DNA of 42,018 nucleotides. Origin: a virus. A program made the position numbers and the translations under genes. Of this stretch, positions 38,892-42,018 are shown piece by piece. Below the pieces are notes generated by a model that made no database searches, had not been told where the DNA came from, and worked only from the letters and a program-made list of their open reading frames with translations. How positions within the stretch are numbered: position 1 is the first letter of the stretch; the number at the start of each line of letters is the position of its first letter. The DNA lies in IMG/VR virus record IMGVR_UViG_3300021437_000039, positions 1-42,018 of that record; one strand, 5' to 3'.

Positions 38892-39246
38892 CAATGTCCC
38901 TCAAATCATATACAAGGTGTAATGTGTTTTTTTCTAAAAAAGAAAAATCCATTATTAGGTTTTTTGGCACATCTCTTGGAAATCTAGTCCAGACGGGGAT
39001 ATGCAAAGAAAGGCGTTTTAAATCCCAGAAATAATCCATACTTCCATTACTTGGTCTAATCAAAAACCGTAATTTATGTAGTAATTTTACCTCTTCGACA
39101 AAATCTTTACGCCGCATTAAAAACATTTTCCCTTTTTTGTCGATTCCATCGCATTCCCAAGTACCTTGTTCATAGTTTATTTCAAACAGCCTGCCTTTTT
39201 CGTATGACTTTTCCAGTACTGCCAAGTTTTTTTCAAATTCAGTCAT
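38866..39246 (-). CDS. Protein of unknown function next to the methyltransferase, 126 aa
   Basis: Start at ATG 39246 has AGGGGA upstream and lies just past the methyltransferase stop; a longer frame is mere overlap. MTEFEKNLAVLEKSYEKGRL, FEINYEQGTWECDGIDKKGK, FLIRPSNGSMDYFWDLKRLS: alpha/beta, aromatic. Its stop overlaps the HTH gene by 26 bases. No family recognised. Confidence 0.62.
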   Translation of the reverse strand: MTEFEKNLAVLEKSYEKGRLFEINYEQGTWECDGIDKKGKMFLMRRKDFVEEVKLLHKLRFLIRPSNGSMDYFWDLKRLSLHIPVWTRFPRDVPKNLIMDFSFLEKNTLHLVYDLRDIDEQKNQTN

Positions 39247-39247
39247 T

Positions 39248-39970
39248 TCATTTTCCCCTAAAAAAATCACCCTGCGCGTATTCTGCTCTGATTCTTTCGC
39301 ACGCAATGTCAAAATATTTCTTGTCTCGTTCAATCCCAATAAAATTACGACCAGATCGGGTGCAGGAAATAGCCGTAGTTCCGCTGCCCATAAACGGGTC
39401 AAGTACTAGTTCTCCCTTATTAGAAAACAACGTCACTAATTCGCTCATCAACGGAATTGGCTTTTCTGTCGGGTGCCCGCCAAATCGCCCAGTGTTGCAA
39501 TTGTGCGTAAACACGCCGCGCTTGCCGCCACCGTTCCATTTGCTTGCGCCTTTCCCGCACCATGCCGCCACAATACTTTCATGCCCCTGAGCTGGACATT
39601 GCCCGTTAAATTGAGGTGACGAATCTGGTTTAATCCATACCATTGCGCGTTTATATTTTGCACCGAATTTCTCGACCGCAGCACGCCACAAATGCACTCC
39701 TTCAGCTTGGCAAAACATCAAAGTCCAGCCATCGCAAAACTCTGCGCAGTATTCCGCAATAGCATCCCGCGTTTTTTCGTCTATCGAATCAAAATCGATA
39801 ACGTCATTAACTTTGTTTTTTATTGCCAACCTAGAACGCCGCATTTCTGTATGCGCTTCTTTTTCGTAAGGTGGATCGGTTATCACTGCATCTACTTCCG
39901 ATAGCTTTGGCAACACATCCAAGCAATCCGCATTGTATAGTGTGCAATTGCCAATTATTGTTGGGGTCAT
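39248..39970 (-). CDS. DNA methyltransferase, beta-class (N6-adenine or N4-cytosine), 240 aa
   Basis: Catalytic motif IV TDPPYEK (31-37) comes before motif I DPFMGSGTT (191-199), the beta-class order, with VWIKPD and HPTEKP (166-171) of the same family between. It would transfer a methyl group from S-adenosylmethionine to an amino base. No restriction enzyme partner is encoded nearby, so it probably protects phage DNA or regulates it. DPPY is typical of N6-adenine or N4-cytosine enzymes; specificity cannot be told. Confidence 0.9.
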   Translation of the reverse strand: MTPTIIGNCTLYNADCLDVLPKLSEVDAVITDPPYEKEAHTEMRRSRLAIKNKVNDVIDFDSIDEKTRDAIAEYCAEFCDGWTLMFCQAEGVHLWRAAVEKFGAKYKRAMVWIKPDSSPQFNGQCPAQGHESIVAAWCGKGASKWNGGGKRGVFTHNCNTGRFGGHPTEKPIPLMSELVTLFSNKGELVLDPFMGSGTTAISCTRSGRNFIGIERDKKYFDIACERIRAEYAQGDFFRGK

Positions 39971-40188
39971 TTATTCCCCGCTAAAACAAAGCCAAAAGAA
40001 TCTACGACTTCTTCCCGTTTTAAAAAACCGTCTTTGACAAGGTTCTTATATATACGCACACCGGGTATATCCGACGGCAATTCACGCATGCCGTTTTGCG
40101 AGCGTGTTGGCAGTGAGCTGCTTAATACGCATCCCTGCTGCCTAACAGTTTCCATGGCGATGCGTTCCAAGTGCGATAGGCTCCTCAT
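39967..40188 (-). CDS. Winged-helix-like small protein, 73 aa
   Basis: AAGGG site before ATG. LSHLERIAMETVRQQGCVLS ... GVRIYKNLVKDGFLKREEVV: a helix-turn-strand pattern like a winged helix wing end (LVxDGFLKR). Coupled to the methyltransferase by a four-base overlap. Possible DNA-binding role, unproven. Confidence 0.6.
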   Translation of the reverse strand: MRSLSHLERIAMETVRQQGCVLSSSLPTRSQNGMRELPSDIPGVRIYKNLVKDGFLKREEVVDSFGFVLAGNK

Positions 40189-40334
40189 TGTAAAATCCCT
40201 TCAGGCTCCAGTTCGGTGAAAAATGCTTTCGTGATTTTTGCCATGTGCGACCACAATTTGTCGGATTGCGAATCGTTCGGGAATCCCCAGCCGTTCAGCA
40301 AGATTGGCTTTGCTTGTTCTTCCCATGTTCCCAT
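40185..40334 (-). CDS. Small protein, 49 aa
   Basis: GGAGG directly before ATG 40334, overlapping the upstream stop as TAATG. MGTWEEQAKPILLNGWGFPN then DSQSDKLWSHMAKITKAFFT: short helical protein. No family recognised. Confidence 0.6.
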   Translation of the reverse strand: MGTWEEQAKPILLNGWGFPNDSQSDKLWSHMAKITKAFFTELEPEGILQ

Positions 40335-40549
40335 TATTCTTCCTCCGGTTTTGGGGGGGATGGTAGTGGCATCCAATGGGTGGCATCTGTGCAGATTTTG
40401 GCGATGCTTTCAAATGCCCCGACCATTTTATGCGTCTTGTACAAGTCCTCCCACTCTTCGCGCACGTGCGGTGGGTATCGCAATGCCTCCCGAATGCCCT
40501 TTGCTTCTTTTGCATGCTTGTTAAACTCTTCCCTATTTACTAATTCCAT
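40334..40549 (-). CDS. Small protein, unknown, 71 aa
   Basis: 71 residues, AAAGG site. MELVNREEFNKHAKEAKGIR ... WEDLYKTHKMVGAFESIAKI, ending in a Pro-rich acidic tail. Overlaps neighbours. No family recognised. Confidence 0.62.
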   Translation of the reverse strand: MELVNREEFNKHAKEAKGIREALRYPPHVREEWEDLYKTHKMVGAFESIAKICTDATHWMPLPSPPKPEEE

Positions 40550-40709
40550 TTTTTACCTTTCTGCATGAATTGCATTGTCCATATTGTGTTAGCTGCTTAA
40601 GTGTTACGCGTTTACCACATACGCATGCTTTGCGCGTGTGGATGTAGTGCGTATCTAAATTTGTGCGTTCGCGGAAGTATGCAACTGCATCCGGTTTCGG
40701 GTCAAACAT
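40533..40709 (-). CDS. Small zinc-ribbon protein, 58 aa
   Basis: From ATG 40709, 58 residues with CVCGKRVTLKQLTQYGQCNS, CRKVK: a CxC and CxxC pair giving a short zinc ribbon. Its start overlaps the upstream stop. Function unknown. Confidence 0.63.
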   Translation of the reverse strand: MFDPKPDAVAYFRERTNLDTHYIHTRKACVCGKRVTLKQLTQYGQCNSCRKVKNGISK

Positions 40710-41004
40710 TTTTTTGATAATCCCCAAAAAGTGCGATTACTGCTTGATCGCGAAAAACATACGTTTTGGCAATTCCCCCGTTCTCCGCTACAATCGTTTG
40801 CATGTAGTAAGTCGTATAGCAATCGTTGTTTTGCTCGCCGTGGTTGATGCGCCCATCCGCAACAAATTTTTTCAAAATTTCAATGCAGATTTTTGGCGGG
40901 GTATCAGAAAGTTTTGCAATCTCTTTGTTCGTAAAACGCTTTTCAGGGTTAGCGATAAATACCTGCAAAATCGCATCCATGTCATCTTCGCCGTAAACTA
41001 CCAT
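40702..41004 (-). CDS. Winged-helix-like DNA-binding protein, 100 aa
   Basis: The ATG with GGGAG upstream (41004) is preferred over a TTG-started longer frame at 41061, which lies inside the promoter. DAILQVFIANPEKRFTNKEI, AKLSDTPPKICIEILKKFVA, DGRINHGEQNNDCYTTYYMQ: helix, helix, recognition helix and a beta wing. First gene of the leftward operon, so possibly an autoregulator. Identity by pattern only. Confidence 0.68.
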   Translation of the reverse strand: MVVYGEDDMDAILQVFIANPEKRFTNKEIAKLSDTPPKICIEILKKFVADGRINHGEQNNDCYTTYYMQTIVAENGGIAKTYVFRDQAVIALFGDYQKNV

Positions 41005-41032
41005 TTCATTCTCCCGTTGTTGTAACGCTTCA

Positions 41033-41061
41033 ATTATGACCGCCACGCTAAAATTTTGCAA
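41033..41061 (-). promoter_or_regulatory. Sigma70 promoter of the leftward replication region
   Basis: Minus strand -35 TTGCAA (41061-41056), 17-base spacer, -10 CATAAT (41038-41033). Start near 41026 precedes the winged-helix gene by about 20 bases. Confidence 0.6.
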
Positions 41062-41176
41062 CGTTTATTAAGCCCAAAAACAACAAAAAAATAATTCTCG
41101 TAAAAACTAAAAAAATAGCTTGCGTTTGAAAAATTTACTTGTTAAAGTACGTTTATTGATTCAGCGGATGTGGGAA

Positions 41177-41368
41177 ATGACCAAACAAAAAACCAAGAAA
41201 TTGATTAAAAAGCTGGGAAAAATCAACGAAGAAACAATCGATTTTGCCACGGAACTTGATTATTATGGCGGGCTTAACGCAAACCAAGAGCTGATTGCAA
41301 AGATCATGGTTTTATCCACACTAATCAAAATACAATGCGAGGAAATAAAATGCACTATGACCACGTAA
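41177..41368 (+). CDS. Small basic helical protein, about 63 aa
   Basis: MTKQKTKKLIKKLGKINEET then IDFATELDYYGGLNANQELI: basic N-terminal helix and acidic second half. Start uncertain (a TTG and another ATG lie upstream in frame). No clear plus-strand promoter was seen in the 115 bases before it. Overlaps the next gene. Confidence 0.55.
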   Translation: MTKQKTKKLIKKLGKINEETIDFATELDYYGGLNANQELIAKIMVLSTLIKIQCEEIKCTMTT

Positions 41369-41514
41369 CGCCGTTTGATAAGTTCCTACATGCTGGCGAA
41401 GTTTTGCTGTCATGCAAAGTATGCCACAACGATTATTGCGAAGAAAAAGATGAATTTCAGTCTGATATTTGCGAATCGTGCCAAGAATTAAATAGCGAAG
41501 CCAGCACCGCTTAA
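41350..41514 (+). CDS. Small zinc-ribbon protein, 54 aa
   Basis: GAGG precedes ATG 41350. Product has CKVCHNDYCEEKDEFQSDIC then ESC: CxxC and CxxC pairs about 15 residues apart, a classic small zinc ribbon. Missed by length cut-offs. Confidence 0.7.
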   Translation: MHYDHVTPFDKFLHAGEVLLSCKVCHNDYCEEKDEFQSDICESCQELNSEASTA

Positions 41515-41542
41515 TGTTGGCAAAATAAATTAGGATATAAAT

Positions 41543-41911
41543 ATGAATATTGATGAATTAACTATTTCACAAGCAAAAGAACTTTTTAAATTGTTTTCTG
41601 GCACAACAGGAGAACAAAAAAAAGATCACCCTTTTGTTGGTAAATATTGTATCGCAAGATGCTATGCAGCGGGTGTACATGTGGGAAAAGTTGTAAGTAT
41701 TGATGGGGAAAACGTAATACTTGAAAATTCTAAGCGTTTATGGAAATGGAAAGCAAGAGATGGCGTTGCATTGTCTGGTGTTGCGCAAGCAGGTATTTCT
41801 ATTGATGAGTGCAAAATTGATGTAGAAAATCCACTAATTTATTTATCAGGGATTTGCGAGCTAATCCCATGTAGCGAAAAATCAAAAGGTACAATTTATG
41901 GGGAAAAATAA
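41543..41911 (+). CDS. DUF6948-like protein, 122 aa
   Basis: 122 residues. GKYCIARCYAAGVHVGKVVS, NVILENSKRLWKWKARDGVA, LSGVAQAGISIDECKIDVEN and LIPCSEKSKGTIYG match a family I recall as DUF6948 (VRxYSAGVHxG...RRLWxW...IIPCTEKAKxSI), frequent in phages; function unknown. Its last codons overlap the repeat-protein start. Confidence 0.75.
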   Translation: MNIDELTISQAKELFKLFSGTTGEQKKDHPFVGKYCIARCYAAGVHVGKVVSIDGENVILENSKRLWKWKARDGVALSGVAQAGISIDECKIDVENPLIYLSGICELIPCSEKSKGTIYGEK

Positions 41912-42018
41912 AAAATTTATTGATGGCTATGGCGATGGCTCTGGCGATGGCTATGGCGATGGCTCTGGCGATGGCTATGGCTATGGCGATGGCTATGGCG
42001 ATGGCTCTGGCGATGGCT
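41898..42018 (+). CDS. Gly/Asp/Tyr/Ser repeat protein, N-terminal part (cut by right edge)
   Basis: ATG at 41898 overlaps the DUF6948-like gene. MGKNKKFIDGYGDGSGDGYG continues with GDG(Y/S) units to the edge; the DNA is a near-perfect 12-base repeat of GGCTATGGCGAT / GGCTCTGGCGAT. Asp-Gly repeats might bind metal or form a flexible filament. Such repeats recur in phage proteins of unknown role. Confidence 0.65.
   Translation, partial: MGKNKKFIDGYGDGSGDGYGDGSGDGYGYGDGYGDGSGDG
41922..42018 (+). repeat. Tandem 6/12-base repeat ggctatggcgat / ggctctggcgat
   Basis: From about 41922 to the edge the DNA is built from six-base units (ggctat, ggcgat, ggctct) in mixed order. Such arrays change length by slippage. 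The true length is unknown because the window ends inside it. Confidence 0.9.

Noticed and set aside
41312-41320. Second TTATCCACA DnaA-box match
   Set aside because: Lies inside a likely coding region with no A/T-rich or repeat context; probably chance.
1-42018. tRNA genes, CRISPR arrays, insertion sequences, integrase or CI-type repressor
   Set aside because: No cloverleaf with proper arms, no regularly spaced repeats, no transposase or recombinase motifs were found by reading; absence by eye is not proof.

Overview
This window is a large part of the genome of a tailed bacteriophage with a podovirus-like (short-tail) virion. The evidence is the gene set: small and large terminase, a very long portal, scaffold, major capsid, connector, adaptor and stabilisation proteins, a tail fibre and a string of glycine/glutamine-rich ejection-type proteins. 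There is no tape-measure, tail tube or sheath gene. DNA is A/T-rich (roughly 40% G+C by eye), with consensus sigma70 promoters, strong Shine-Dalgarno sites and widespread ATGA/TAATG coupling. NinG, a DUF1376-type replication protein, a lambda-Q-like antiterminator and a host-type DnaA box point to a proteobacterial (gamma- or betaproteobacterial) host; this is inference. No integrase or CI-type repressor was seen, so lifestyle is unresolved. The lysis genes must lie outside the window.

Layout. (1) 1-24601, minus strand: late region, read right to left. A gene of unknown function and a lambda-Q-like gene are followed by a promoter and a leader with a terminator. Then come TerS, TerL, two unknown genes, the portal, an insert of small unknown genes ended by tandem terminators, a GroES-like co-chaperonin, scaffold, an unknown protein, a decoration protein and the capsid. 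An endonuclease VII-type homing-like gene follows. Last come an SGNH esterase, connector, zinc-ribbon protein, tail fibre, adaptor, stabiliser and four ejection-type proteins, the last cut by the left edge. (2) 24602-25369: divergent control region with promoters on both strands, inverted repeats, a perfect DnaA box and a GC palindrome. (3) 25370-28957, plus strand: about a dozen small early genes driven by at least three near-identical TTGACGCGT promoters, including a LuxR-type regulator. An intergenic gap holds a Fur-box-like array of hexamers. (4) 28947-41004, minus strand: replication and metabolism region. It holds a winged-helix-like protein, a DNA methyltransferase, a small HTH protein under an operator-like palindrome, NinG, a DUF1376 initiator-like protein, a DnaB helicase, dUTPase and many small unknown genes. 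(5) 41177-42018, plus strand: small genes, including a DUF6948-like protein and the start of a glycine/aspartate/tyrosine repeat protein cut by the right edge.

How it fits together. The plus-strand early genes and the minus-strand replication genes converge at about 28950. The Q-like protein, made from its own minus-strand promoter, probably lets polymerase pass the leader terminator and the later terminators inside the late operon (about 21.0 kb and 16.0 kb). The phage co-chaperonin sits beside scaffold and capsid genes, suggesting it tunes host GroEL for capsid folding.

Most notable observations: a promoter-driven, highly structured approximately 145-nt RNA element at about 35226-35370, with a 14-bp closing stem, two inner hairpins, a 5' hairpin and two long-range loop complementarities ending just before a start codon; the Q/leader-terminator circuit; a homing-like endonuclease whose ribosome site and start codon are buried in a hairpin; the phage GroES; and the Fur-like hexamer array.
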